Source: Parasulfitobacter algicola (GTDB lineage: Bacteria > Pseudomonadota > Alphaproteobacteria > Rhodobacterales > Rhodobacteraceae). Taken from it: 64,000 nucleotides of DNA. The stretch's first letter is position 1; each line of letters begins with the position of its first letter. Below are positions 16,387 to 25,285 of this stretch, in pieces. Both the position numbers and the translations under genes were made by a program. Where the stretch lies: the NCBI RefSeq assembly GCF_013315265.1, contig NZ_JABUFE010000001.1, positions 593,001-657,000 of the forward strand, given 5' to 3'. A model generated the notes under the pieces. It saw nothing but the letters and a program-made list of their open reading frames with translations. It was not told where the DNA came from and did no database searches.

Positions 16387-16737
16387 AGCATCGTTTGAAA
16401 GGGCTTTATTAAGAGCGGTTTGGGTCGATGGTTTTCTCAGATGGCAATGGTGACGTAGTCTTCACATTTACAGCTGATAAAGATAGGTACATTTTCGTCC
16501 TGAATACCGTCAGAATTTCTAAACAGCCCTTTGCGACCCAAAGGTTTTTGCATTCAACGATTACAACTTTATTCCGTGTTTTAGGCCAAGCCAGAGTATC
16601 GCAATGACTATTCCACGGCTGGTATGATCACTTCAACTGGCACAGACGTATATAACACGTTTGTGATAAATTAAGACTGTACAGTCTATAAAATGTATTA
16701 ATTATAGACTGATAAGTTTTTAATTCGGAGACGTTTA
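16387..16737. other. 351-bp gap without a supported gene
   Basis: A 59-codon frame (16428-16607, +) exists but has no recognisable family or ribosome site, so it is not called. The right part holds the palindrome at 16674 and probably the promoter of the hydrolase gene. No tRNA-like arm was found here, so the RNA array does not continue past rtcB. Confidence 0.5.
16674..16687. promoter_or_regulatory. palindromic operator candidate before the haloalkane-dehalogenase-like gene
   Basis: AGACTGTACAGTCT is a perfect 14-bp palindrome 51 bp before the start codon. A further half-site, TAGACTG, lies at 16705-16711. It could bind the LysR regulator encoded at 18243 or a TetR/GntR-type protein elsewhere. 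Confidence 0.45.
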
Positions 16738-17673
16738 ATGCGACCCTTCCTAATATGCCTCATATCCATGACAGCTTTGCCAGCGGTGGCGCAAGGATTG
16801 GACTTGCCAGCCCCACTTCAATCCGCCGAAACCCAAAGGGCGACCATCTCTTACTACGAAACTGGTGATCCAGCTGGCAGGCCAGTTCTTTTTGTGCACG
16901 GGCTGCCATTTTCTTCCTATATTTGGCGCAACGTGTTGCCAGAGATGAACCAAAATCAACGCCTTATCGCCGTTGACCTAATAGGTTTTGGCGATAGTAC
17001 TGGGAACGGATATGGCGTTCAGGATCAGGCGGATCATCTGGCCGATTTTATAGATGTAATGGGACTATCTGACGTCACACTCATGGCGCATGATTGGGGG
17101 GCAGGTATATCGTTGGTCTATGCGGCGCAGAACCCGGATGATGTTGCCGCCTTTGCCTTCATGGAAGGTTCAATGCCGCCAGTCTATCCGCGCCCTGCTT
17201 ATGACCAGATGCCAGAACGGATAGCGGGCATGTTTAAATCCATGCGCGATGAAAACGCCGAAGAAAACGTACTTGAGGCCAACATCTGGCAAGAGGTGAT
17301 CATGCCAACGATGACAGGTGATCCGCTGCCAGATCCAGTTGTTGCGGAATACAAACGCCCCTTTCCTACACCTGAAAGCCGCCAGCCGCTTTTGGATATG
17401 TCGCGCAGCTTGCCTATTGGCGGTGAACCCGCAGCCGTATCGCAGGCTTATTCCGCCGCTGTGGAATGGTGGACGAAAACAGAGATCCCCAAACTGGTAC
17501 TGTATGCTGAACCCGGGCGGTTGTTTAAGCAGGACATGGCCGAATGGACGCAAGCCAACGCAGTGAATGTCACCATCGCTTCGATCGGTCCAGGACATCA
17601 TGCCTTACAGGAAGACGCACCCCAAGCCGTTGCAGATGGACTACAGACTTGGCTTGACACGTTAGAAAACTAA
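16738..17673 (+). CDS. exported haloalkane-dehalogenase-like alpha/beta hydrolase
   Basis: 311 residues with a Sec signal peptide (about residues 1-19, ending AVAQG). It has the oxyanion motif HGLPFSSYIW, nucleophile elbow AHDWGAG (Asp-119 with the halide-binding Trp next to it), the catalytic-acid position FMEG (Glu-143) and catalytic His in GPGHHALQED. This Asp-Glu-His set with Trp after the nucleophile is that of LinB-type (HLD-II) dehalogenases, which hydrolyse carbon-halogen bonds. Export to the periplasm is less usual for the family. The cupin gene follows after 21 bp. Confidence 0.85.
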   Translation: MRPFLICLISMTALPAVAQGLDLPAPLQSAETQRATISYYETGDPAGRPVLFVHGLPFSSYIWRNVLPEMNQNQRLIAVDLIGFGDSTGNGYGVQDQADHLADFIDVMGLSDVTLMAHDWGAGISLVYAAQNPDDVAAFAFMEGSMPPVYPRPAYDQMPERIAGMFKSMRDENAEENVLEANIWQEVIMPTMTGDPLPDPVVAEYKRPFPTPESRQPLLDMSRSLPIGGEPAAVSQAYSAAVEWWTKTEIPKLVLYAEPGRLFKQDMAEWTQANAVNVTIASIGPGHHALQEDAPQAVADGLQTWLDTLEN

Positions 17674-17694
17674 TCGCGCAAAAGGAACATCCGC

Positions 17695-18123
17695 ATGAAA
17701 AATCTTGCTATAGTTCTTGCCTTTTACGTGGCAGCACCGCTGGCGGCTCAAGAAGCAACATATTCCGTAGATCTGAATACACTCAACTATATCCCAAGTC
17801 CGGCTTTTGAGGGGGTCGAGACCGCATTCGTTTATGGGTCACCTCGCGAGGCTGGTCTGTACACAACACATGCCCGCGTTAGTGCCGGGGCAACTGTGCC
17901 ACCTCATGTCCACAACATTGACCTGACGACTCTGGTCACATCAGGCACTGCTTATGTTGGGACGGGTGCGATTTATGACGAGAGTGCGCTGGTTGCCTAT
18001 CCGGTGGGAACCTTCTTTGTGACACCTGCTGGCAGCCCACATTTCATTCATGCGTTGGATGGCGATTTCTCCATTCTGGATCATGGGGTTGGGCTAGTGA
18101 AAACCGATCTTGTTCCACGGTAA
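17695..18123 (+). CDS. exported cupin-domain protein
   Basis: 142 residues with a signal peptide (LAIVLAFYVAAPLAAQ) and one cupin fold: the first motif region PPHVHNIDLTTLVTSGTAYV supplies two histidines, and the second lies near FVTPAGSPHFIHA. Likely a small periplasmic metal-binding cupin. It forms a two-gene operon with the dehalogenase-like hydrolase; its substrate is unknown. Confidence 0.82.
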   Translation: MKNLAIVLAFYVAAPLAAQEATYSVDLNTLNYIPSPAFEGVETAFVYGSPREAGLYTTHARVSAGATVPPHVHNIDLTTLVTSGTAYVGTGAIYDESALVAYPVGTFFVTPAGSPHFIHALDGDFSILDHGVGLVKTDLVPR

Positions 18124-18242
18124 AGGCCGCGGGCATTTATGAAAGCAATGGCACTCGTTATGGTGCCTATGACTATCAAATCAAACAAAGACAATGTTTA
18201 TTGCTCTCGATACGACTGGCATAGTTGTGATATCCATCACGT

Positions 18243-19130
18243 ATGAACCTAAGACAGTTTCAAATATTTGTTGTATTGGCAGATGAACTTCACTTTGGTC
18301 GCGCCGCTGAAAAATTACATCTGGCCCAACCTGCCTTATCAACCCAGATCAAATTGCTTGAATATGATTTGGGCGTTGCTCTGTTTCATCGTACCACCCG
18401 CCGGGTCAGGTTAACAGCGGCCGGAGAAGCGTTTTTACCAGAGGCACTGGCGACTATCGCCCGGTCAGAAGAAGCCGTTCGTGTTGCACGTTCAGTAGGG
18501 GAAACGGGCCGGCATATTCTGAAAATCGGGGGGGTGGATTCTGCGACAGCCGGATTGCTTCCCAGTGTTGTCCGAGGGTTCAGATCTGCTTATCCTGACG
18601 TCAGTTTGAAAGTGTTTGAAATGCTATCCGGAGCGGCATTGAACATGCTGGAAAGCCGATCGCTTGATATTGCGTTCGTTCGAAAAGAGCCAACAGAGTC
18701 ACATTTGACGTCCCGTTTTGTGCTATCAGAAAGCATCATAATCGCCTTGCCAGCCCAACACCCCAAAGCAGGACAAGAGAAAATTTCTGTCTCTGATATC
18801 GCATCCGAGCCGTTGGTTATACCGGCGCGTGCAAGCCGACCAATCTTGTTTGATGTTATCCACAGTTACCTGCGATCCCACCATGTTGAACCAAACATTC
18901 GCCAAGAGGCTAATGAACGACATATGATTATTGCAATGGTTGCATCAGGACTTGGCGTTTCAATGGTTCCGAAATGGGTCAGCGAATTCAAGCGCGATGA
19001 TGTTGTTTTCAGACCCTTCGAAGACGGTGGCCCCACTGTCGATGTCTATGCTGTTTGGCGAAGCGATGACAAAATGCAGGGCGTTCTTGATTTTATCGAT
19101 CACCTGCCATTTGTAGAGCCGATTGAATAG
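18243..19130 (+). CDS. LysR-family transcriptional regulator
   Basis: 295 residues. The N-terminal winged HTH is MNLRQFQIFVVLADELHFGRAAEKLHLAQPALSTQIKLLE (quoted region residues 1-40, split here as FVVLADELHFGRAAEKLHLA and QPALSTQIKLLE), followed by the two-lobed effector domain. It could control the upstream hydrolase-cupin pair, the convergent hydrolase or the transporter operon downstream; a palindrome occurs only before the hydrolase-cupin pair. Its 3' end overlaps the convergent hydrolase gene by 38 nt. Confidence 0.93.
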   Translation: MNLRQFQIFVVLADELHFGRAAEKLHLAQPALSTQIKLLEYDLGVALFHRTTRRVRLTAAGEAFLPEALATIARSEEAVRVARSVGETGRHILKIGGVDSATAGLLPSVVRGFRSAYPDVSLKVFEMLSGAALNMLESRSLDIAFVRKEPTESHLTSRFVLSESIIIALPAQHPKAGQEKISVSDIASEPLVIPARASRPILFDVIHSYLRSHHVEPNIRQEANERHMIIAMVASGLGVSMVPKWVSEFKRDDVVFRPFEDGGPTVDVYAVWRSDDKMQGVLDFIDHLPFVEPIE

Positions 19131-20073
19131 ACGCACTGCGATCGTGAATATCGGTATTTCCAAAGAATTCAAGAAACGCATCTGCAACCTGGCCCGGTTT
19201 TTCTTCTGCCAAATAGTGGCCCCCATCAATGGACCAACCGCGCACATCGTCAGCCCGTTCGCGCCACAGTGTCAAGCAGTCGAAATGTCGCTCGATCACC
19301 CCGTGTTTCCCCCATAGCGCTAGAACCGGCATCTTAAGGCGTGTGCAATCATCGTTATCATGCTCAATATCGATTGTGGCCGCTGCACGATAATCTTCGC
19401 AAGACGCATGAATCACATCTGGGTCGGCAAAGCATGTCAGATATTCCTTAAGCGCCTGATGCGAAAACGGACTAAGCCCTGCAGAACCGGAACCGCATTT
19501 CTTAAGCCAATAATAATCACTTGCCCCTGCAATCAGGGTTTCCGGAAATGGATAAGACTGCGTGAGCCAATACCAATGCCAATAGGCTTGCGCAAAGCTG
19601 CTGTCGCCATCGCGATACATCTCTCGGGTTGGGGCGATATCAAGCGTTGCAAGTGCCATAACCCGTTCGGGATGATCTGCGGCCAGCCTATGTGCGACAC
19701 GCGCACCACGATCATGTGCGCCAACGAAAAACGTTTCAATTCCCAAGGAATTCATAACCATCATCATATCGTTCGCCATAGCGCGCTTTGAATAAGTTGA
19801 ATGCACAGCGTCTGTCTCGGGCTTGAAAGATCGCCCATATCCGCGCAGATCCGCGCAAATCACGGTATGGCTTTTTGCCAATACAGGGGCAACTTTATGC
19901 CACATGGCAGAGGTTTGCGGATATCCGTGAAGAAGTAGTATCACGGGACCATTACCGGCAATTCTGCAAAATATTTGCCCGTTTTGAATATCGATTTTGT
20001 GCTCAACAAAACCGTCGAAAAAGCTTTCTGCATGGGGCGCTTCACGAAGCGCTGACGAAGCCGTTGATCGCAT
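19093..20073 (-). CDS. haloacetate (fluoroacetate)-dehalogenase-like alpha/beta hydrolase
   Basis: About 326 residues from the chosen ATG (20073); an upstream in-frame ATG (20112) adds 13 residues with no family match. HGYPQTSAMWHKVAP, DLRGYGRS, the nucleophile elbow GAHDRGARVAHRLA (Asp followed by Arg), the halide/substrate region AYWHWYWLTQSYPFPE and the catalytic-His stretch DGGHYLAEEKPG all match fluoroacetate dehalogenases (DehH1/FAcD type). These release fluoride or chloride from 2-haloacetates in the cytoplasm. It is divergent from the tctC-like gene. Confidence 0.88.
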   Translation of the reverse strand: MRSTASSALREAPHAESFFDGFVEHKIDIQNGQIFCRIAGNGPVILLLHGYPQTSAMWHKVAPVLAKSHTVICADLRGYGRSFKPETDAVHSTYSKRAMANDMMMVMNSLGIETFFVGAHDRGARVAHRLAADHPERVMALATLDIAPTREMYRDGDSSFAQAYWHWYWLTQSYPFPETLIAGASDYYWLKKCGSGSAGLSPFSHQALKEYLTCFADPDVIHASCEDYRAAATIDIEHDNDDCTRLKMPVLALWGKHGVIERHFDCLTLWRERADDVRGWSIDGGHYLAEEKPGQVADAFLEFFGNTDIHDRSASIQSALQMAGDR

Positions 20074-20223
20074 ATTCAAATCACCCAAGGTTGCCCAAAT
20101 ATGCCAAAGCATATGTCAGCATCTGTCGTTGATTAATACAGAATAACTAAATAATGTTTTCCGCTAAATCTTGATCACTACATGATCGTAGCCTTTCGCG
20201 AATGAATGGGAGGAAACGATTTC

Positions 20224-21195
20224 ATGAAGATTACAAGACGTACATTTGGTATCCGCGCCATGAGCCTCGGTGTTGCGACGGCAGCGCTTAGTACACCGTC
20301 CATCCTGCGCGCCGTTGGCTATCCTACGCGCGCGGTTAACTATATTATTCCCTTTAACCCGGGCGGAGAAAGCGACGTAACTGCGCGTTTTCAACAGCCG
20401 TTTTTTGAGCGCATCACTGGGAAAAGTGTTGTCATTCAATCCAAGCCTGGTGCGGGTGGTGCGACGGCGTGGGCGCAGCTGAATGGATTTGAGCCAGACG
20501 GTCATACGATCATGAATACGATCGTGCCCCATACGGTACTACAACCTGCGATGAAGGATGTTGGTTATCAAACGTCCGATATTAATAACGTATTCTTTTT
20601 TCACTATACACCCGACGCGATTGTCGTGAAAGCTGACAGCCCGTATCAAAGCTTGCAGGATCTGATTGACGACGCAACTGCAAATCCTGGCAGAGTGACC
20701 TTTGGTGGGTCCGGAACCAATACTGCCAATCATCTGGCCACAGAAATCTTTGCGGATATGACAGGCGCACGCGCCACATATATCCCGTTCAAAGGCTCGG
20801 CACCTGCGATGACGGCTGTTCTTGGCGGTCAAATTGCTGCCGCGATGAGCTATACAACACAAGGCGTGAAAGCTGGTGATCAAGTGCGCACGCTTGCGGT
20901 CGCCACGGCAGAACGCGTTGCCGCCCTGCCAGATACGCCGACCTTTACAGAGCTGGGCTTTGATCATATCGGCGGCGCCTATCGTGGCGTTGCGGTTCCT
21001 GCAGGAACACCTCAGGATATTCAACAAAATCTGTCTGATATTTTGCTGCAAATCAACGCTGAACCTGAATTTCAAGCGCAAATGACGGCTGCAGGCTATG
21101 AGGTAATTGATATTCCCCTGGGCGATGTCCCTGCCTTTATCGAAGAACGTAAAGCCGCATATGCACCTGCTATCGAACGTTTGAAATCGGCGTAA
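20224..21195 (+). CDS. tctC: TctC/Bug-family solute-binding protein, Tat signal
   Basis: 323 residues. The start is ATG 20224, with GGAGG ten bases upstream; an ATG 18 nt earlier would add residues before the Shine-Dalgarno. The N-terminus ITRRTFGIRAMSLGVATAAL carries a twin-arginine signal. The mature part has Bug-family motifs (PFNPGGESDVTARF, VIQSKPGAGGATAW). It captures a carboxylate in the periplasm and passes it to TctAB. First gene of a transporter-enzyme operon reaching 26.3 kb. Confidence 0.93.
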   Translation: MKITRRTFGIRAMSLGVATAALSTPSILRAVGYPTRAVNYIIPFNPGGESDVTARFQQPFFERITGKSVVIQSKPGAGGATAWAQLNGFEPDGHTIMNTIVPHTVLQPAMKDVGYQTSDINNVFFFHYTPDAIVVKADSPYQSLQDLIDDATANPGRVTFGGSGTNTANHLATEIFADMTGARATYIPFKGSAPAMTAVLGGQIAAAMSYTTQGVKAGDQVRTLAVATAERVAALPDTPTFTELGFDHIGGAYRGVAVPAGTPQDIQQNLSDILLQINAEPEFQAQMTAAGYEVIDIPLGDVPAFIEERKAAYAPAIERLKSA

Positions 21196-21268
21196 TTCCG
21201 ATAATTTATACCCTTCCTCGCGCGCATTTATTAATCGCGCGAGGCAATCAAAAAATTAGAGGTTATTA

Positions 21269-22774
21269 ATGATCGACGCACTTTTATCGGCTGCGACGCC
21301 TTTTAATCTGATGCTCGCGCTGATCGGTGTCGTTTTGGGCACTGTCATCGGGGCTTTGCCTGGGCTATCTGCGACAATGGCTGTCGCTGTTCTTGTTCCT
21401 TTTACCTTCACAATGGATCCGGCGTCGGGTTTGATCGCCCTTGGCGCTGTCCACACTGGTGCGATCTATGGTGGGGCCTATGCCTCAATCCTGGTGAATA
21501 CACCCGGGACACCAGCAGCGATTGCGACGGCACTGGATGGATTTCCAATGGCCCGGCGTGGGGATGGTGACTTAGCGGTTACAATTTCTTGTTTCGCATC
21601 CGCATTTGGTGGTGTTGTCGGGGCATTGGCCTTGTTGATCTTAGCCCCGCCACTTGCAACGATCGCGTTGAAGTTTGGGCCAGTTGAATATTTCTGGCTG
21701 GCAATCTTTGGTCTGTCATTGATTGCAGTATTATCCAAGGGCGCCACGCTTAAAGGTCTGATCGGGGGCTTTGTGGGTTTGGGTTTGTCGACAATAGGTT
21801 CGGCGGTGGTCGGCGGTGATGTGCGGTATACATTTGATAATCCGGTCATGCTTGGCGGTATCCACATTATCCCGGCCTTGATCGGTCTTTATTGCGTGCC
21901 TGTTTTGCTGAACATGGTTGCAACAAAAGATCCCCACATCGAACGCGCGACCGAAGGAAAAGGTGCGCGGATATTTGAAGCGCTTGGCCTGATGTGGCGA
22001 TCCAAGTTTAATCTGATCCGAAGTTCAATCGTCGGAACAGTTGTGGGCATTTTACCCGCAGCGGGCGGTGCAGTTGCGGGTCTTGTGGCCTACTCCGAGG
22101 CGCGCAGAACCTCAAAGCATCAGGATCAGTTCGGAAAAGGCGCTGTTGATGGCGTTATCGCGTCTGAATCTGCGAATTCTGCAACTGTGGGCGGCGGTTT
22201 TGTACCGACCCTGGTTTTGGGCATTCCCGGCACACCACCTGATGCTATCATTCTTGGCGCACTGATGGTGCAAGGTATCAGGGTTGGCCCCCAACTTTTC
22301 GTTGAACAGGCATCGACCGTCTATACCTTTATCTTCGGGTTACTTTTCGCCACGCTGTTGATGATCCCGGTTGGGTTGCTGATCGGGCGGACAGCGTTTC
22401 GTACTATTTCATCCATTCCCAAAGCCGCTTTAGCGCCTGCGGTTGGGGTACTGATCATGATCGGCTCTTTCGCAGTGGAACAAAACAGCACACATGTCGT
22501 GATGATGGTTGTCTTGGGCGCTTTCGCTTGGGTTGCCCTGCGCTATGGATTTGAAGCGTCGCCTATTGTGCTTGGCCTGATCCTTGGGCCGATCGCCGAA
22601 CAGGGCTTTGTCCAAGGGTATCTGATTGGCAATGCGGCTGGGAATATCTGGGCTGAATTCTTTGCGCGCCCGATCTCTATCGCAATCATAGTGTTCACGG
22701 TGCTTACGTTGCTTTGGCCTATCTGGTCCGAACGAAAATCCCGCAGACTAAAAGGGATGATGACACATGAATAG
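21269..22774 (+). CDS. tctA: TctA large membrane subunit of a tripartite tricarboxylate transporter
   Basis: 501 residues, about twelve hydrophobic segments. It carries the TctA signatures GALPGLSATMAVAVLVPFTF, GAIYGGAYASILVNTPGTPA and GIPGTPPDAIILGALMVQG. It is the ion-coupled permease that takes substrate from the Bug protein. It overlaps tctB by 8 nt. Confidence 0.95.
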   Translation: MIDALLSAATPFNLMLALIGVVLGTVIGALPGLSATMAVAVLVPFTFTMDPASGLIALGAVHTGAIYGGAYASILVNTPGTPAAIATALDGFPMARRGDGDLAVTISCFASAFGGVVGALALLILAPPLATIALKFGPVEYFWLAIFGLSLIAVLSKGATLKGLIGGFVGLGLSTIGSAVVGGDVRYTFDNPVMLGGIHIIPALIGLYCVPVLLNMVATKDPHIERATEGKGARIFEALGLMWRSKFNLIRSSIVGTVVGILPAAGGAVAGLVAYSEARRTSKHQDQFGKGAVDGVIASESANSATVGGGFVPTLVLGIPGTPPDAIILGALMVQGIRVGPQLFVEQASTVYTFIFGLLFATLLMIPVGLLIGRTAFRTISSIPKAALAPAVGVLIMIGSFAVEQNSTHVVMMVVLGAFAWVALRYGFEASPIVLGLILGPIAEQGFVQGYLIGNAAGNIWAEFFARPISIAIIVFTVLTLLWPIWSERKSRRLKGMMTHE

Positions 22775-23251
22775 GTTTCTGCACCGCGATCTTGTACCCG
22801 GGATCGCACTGCTTGTCCTTGGTGGCTATATGCTGTGGGAGGCCCGCCAGATGTCTGTTTTCGGGGCAATTTTTCCTCAGCTAGCCGGGGCTGGAATGGT
22901 TCTCTGTGCGTTGGCTATGGTCTTGCGCGCCTGGATTGTATCGCCAGCTTCGGCACCGCCCGATGGCGCATTGCTGCGTCCAATCTTAATGCTTGCAACC
23001 CTGTTGGGCTGGGCTGTCATTTTGCCTTTACTGGGGTTCATTCCGACATCCCTGATCGGGGCTGGCCTGTCATTTTGCCTTTACTGGGGTTCATTCCGAC
23101 ATCCCTGATCGGGGCTGGCCTGTGTATGCTGATTGCACAACAGGATAAAGTGGCTTTGAAGACATTTCTGATCCAATTGGCCGGTCTTGCAGTGTTGGTG
23201 ATTTTTATCGCTGTGATTTTTGAACGACTTCTGAATGTCCCCTTACCCTGA
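22767..23251 (+). pseudogene. tctB: tctB small membrane subunit, disrupted by a 53-bp tandem duplication
   Basis: The reading frame starts MNRFLHRDLVPGIALLVLGG and is a normal TctB until residue ~105. It then runs through a duplicated segment and stops at 23108, in the wrong frame. The second frame continues with the expected C-terminus (AGLCMLIAQQDKVALKTFLI, then QLAGLAVLVIFIAVIFERLL). Removing one copy restores one continuous ~143-codon TctB. The copies are identical, so the event is recent or an assembly artefact. If real, the transporter lacks its small subunit. Confidence 0.88.
23014..23123. repeat. exact 53-bp tandem duplication inside tctB
   Basis: Copy 1 is 23014-23066 and copy 2 is 23067-23119, identical; the four bases CTGT that begin each copy recur at 23120-23123. 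53 is not divisible by 3, so the frame shifts. Confidence 0.95.
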
Positions 23252-23258
23252 GAATTCG

Positions 23259-24656
23259 ATGTCCCTGACGCTTTATGAAAAGCTGGTCCGCCAGCACACA
23301 GTGACCCAGCTTGATGATGAGCATGTCCTGCTTTATGTGGATTTTCATATCATGAATGAATACACTAGTCCGCAGGCCTTTGCCGGGCTTCATACTGCAG
23401 ATCGGCCGGTGTGGCGGCCACAAGCCCATTTGGCCGTGGTGGATCACGTCAACCCGACGCGACCCATCCAATCCCTGAATGATATTGAAGACGAAGGCGG
23501 GCGTTTGCAGATCGAAACTCTAAGCAAGAACTGCATACGCCATAATATCCAACTGTTTGATCTTTTTGATCCGCGACAAGGAATTGAACATATTGTTGTG
23601 CCCGAAAATGGCTTTGCCTGGCCGGGTATGGTGATTGCATGCGGGGACAGTCACACAACGACCTATGGCGCATTCGGCGCGCTTGGGTTTGGTATCGGTA
23701 CATCCGAGATTGAGCACGTACTGGCCACCCAAACGCTTGTCTACAAAACGCTGAAACCAATGTTGGTTCAGGTTGATGGGATATTGCCGATTGGGGTGAC
23801 AGCGAAAGATGTTGTCATGGCCTTTGTTGCCAAGGTGGGTGCAGCCGGCGCATCGGGGTTTGCTGTGGAATTCGCCGGATCAACCATCGCAGCACTCAGT
23901 GTTGAGGCACGTATGACCATTTGTAATATGGCCGTTGAAGCAGGCGCACGTGCGGCTGTGATCGCACCTGATCAAAAGGTGTTTGACTATTTGGACGGGC
24001 GTCCACATGCCCCAAAGGGTGCTGATATGGTGGCGGCCCTTGGCAACTGGCAAACTCTGCAATCAGAACCCGGCGCGCAGTTTGACAAGGTGGTGCATCT
24101 TGATGCGACTATGATCGAACCCTTGGTCACTTGGGGCACCAGCCCCGATCAAAGCGTGCCTGTCACACGCACTATTCCAAACCCCACTAATGATGCCGAT
24201 CATCGCGCCTTGGATTACATGGGATTATTCGCAGGTCAAAGTTTGTCAGGTCTTAAAATCGACCGTGCATTCATTGGATCCTGCACCAATGCACGGATTG
24301 AAGATCTGCGAAAGGCCGCTAAAATCCTTAAAGGCCATCAAGTATGCAGTGATGTGACGGCTATTGTCGTTCCCGGCTCTAAGGACGTACGCCGCGTCGC
24401 GGAAGCAGAAGGTCTTGATGCTATCTTTCGGCAGGCAGGTTTTGAATGGCGCGGGTCAGGCTGTTCTATGTGCCTTGCGATGAATGATGATATCGCCATG
24501 GCAGGTGAACGCTGTGCGTCGTCGACCAACCGCAACTTCGAAGGACGACAGGGGCGTGGCGTGCGAACCCACTTGATGAGTCCCGAAATGGTTGCCGCAG
24601 CTGCTGTGAACGGTGCAATCGTAGATGTGCGAAAGATGATGGAGACACATCAATGA
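23259..24656 (+). CDS. aconitase-family hydratase large subunit (LeuC-like)
   Basis: 465 residues from ATG 23259, which begins MSLTLYEKLVRQH in line with LeuC proteins; an ATG eight codons earlier lies within the tctB end. The [4Fe-4S] cysteines are in VIACGDSHTTTYGAFG, IGSCTNARIEDL and SGCSMCLAMN, and the substrate loop is SSTNRNFEGRQG. LeuC-LeuD pairs hydrate isopropylmalate, citraconate or maleate; the catabolic neighbourhood argues against leucine synthesis. ATGA overlap with the small-subunit gene. Confidence 0.92.
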   Translation: MSLTLYEKLVRQHTVTQLDDEHVLLYVDFHIMNEYTSPQAFAGLHTADRPVWRPQAHLAVVDHVNPTRPIQSLNDIEDEGGRLQIETLSKNCIRHNIQLFDLFDPRQGIEHIVVPENGFAWPGMVIACGDSHTTTYGAFGALGFGIGTSEIEHVLATQTLVYKTLKPMLVQVDGILPIGVTAKDVVMAFVAKVGAAGASGFAVEFAGSTIAALSVEARMTICNMAVEAGARAAVIAPDQKVFDYLDGRPHAPKGADMVAALGNWQTLQSEPGAQFDKVVHLDATMIEPLVTWGTSPDQSVPVTRTIPNPTNDADHRALDYMGLFAGQSLSGLKIDRAFIGSCTNARIEDLRKAAKILKGHQVCSDVTAIVVPGSKDVRRVAEAEGLDAIFRQAGFEWRGSGCSMCLAMNDDIAMAGERCASSTNRNFEGRQGRGVRTHLMSPEMVAAAAVNGAIVDVRKMMETHQ

Positions 24657-25276
24657 TACCCTTCACAAAGGTCAGCGGTATTGCAGCGCCCATGCCTGCA
24701 CCAAATATTGATACTGACATCATCATGCCCAAGCAATTTCTGAAACGCATTGATCGCGAAGGGTTGGCAATCGGGGCCTTCCATGATCTGCGCTTTGATG
24801 AAACGGGTGCAGAACGTCCCGAATTTGTTTTGAATAAAATCCCCTATCGATCGGCCAAGTTTCTAATTTGCGGCGATAATTTTGGGTGTGGGTCCAGCCG
24901 GGAATATGCCGTTTGGGGCTTGCTGCAATTGGGGATCCGGGCCATCATCGCGCCGTCCATTTCGGGGATTTTCTTTGGAAACTGTGAAAAGAACGGTTTG
25001 CTTGCTATCACAGTGCCTCAGGCCGATGTTGATCCATTGGTCGCACACGCGTCTTTGCCTGAAACCAGTGAAATGCAGATTGATTTGCATAACCAAACCA
25101 TTCTAGCTTCATCGCTATGCGTTCCGTTTGAAATCAGCGATACGCGAAAGCAGCTTCTTCTTTCGGGTGCGGATCATATCCAAACAACTTTAAATGCGAC
25201 GGATCAAATTCGAGCTTTTGAGAAAAAACAGCAATCTCATGCGCCATGGCTGTGGGCGCACTTGGCCAAAGGGTAA
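24653..25276 (+). CDS. aconitase-family hydratase small subunit (LeuD-like)
   Basis: 207 residues. The swivel domain has NIDTDIIMPKQFLKRI and FGCGSSREYAVWGLLQLG, the phosphate/carboxylate-binding loop of LeuD proteins, then GIFFGNCEKNGLLAI. It pairs with the large subunit through a 4-nt ATGA overlap. Confidence 0.93.
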   Translation: MIPFTKVSGIAAPMPAPNIDTDIIMPKQFLKRIDREGLAIGAFHDLRFDETGAERPEFVLNKIPYRSAKFLICGDNFGCGSSREYAVWGLLQLGIRAIIAPSISGIFFGNCEKNGLLAITVPQADVDPLVAHASLPETSEMQIDLHNQTILASSLCVPFEISDTRKQLLLSGADHIQTTLNATDQIRAFEKKQQSHAPWLWAHLAKG

Positions 25277-25285
25277 CAAGACACG

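Noticed and set aside
16428-16607. 59-codon ORF after rtcB
   Set aside because: No ribosome-binding site or family; could be chance in a 351-bp gap.
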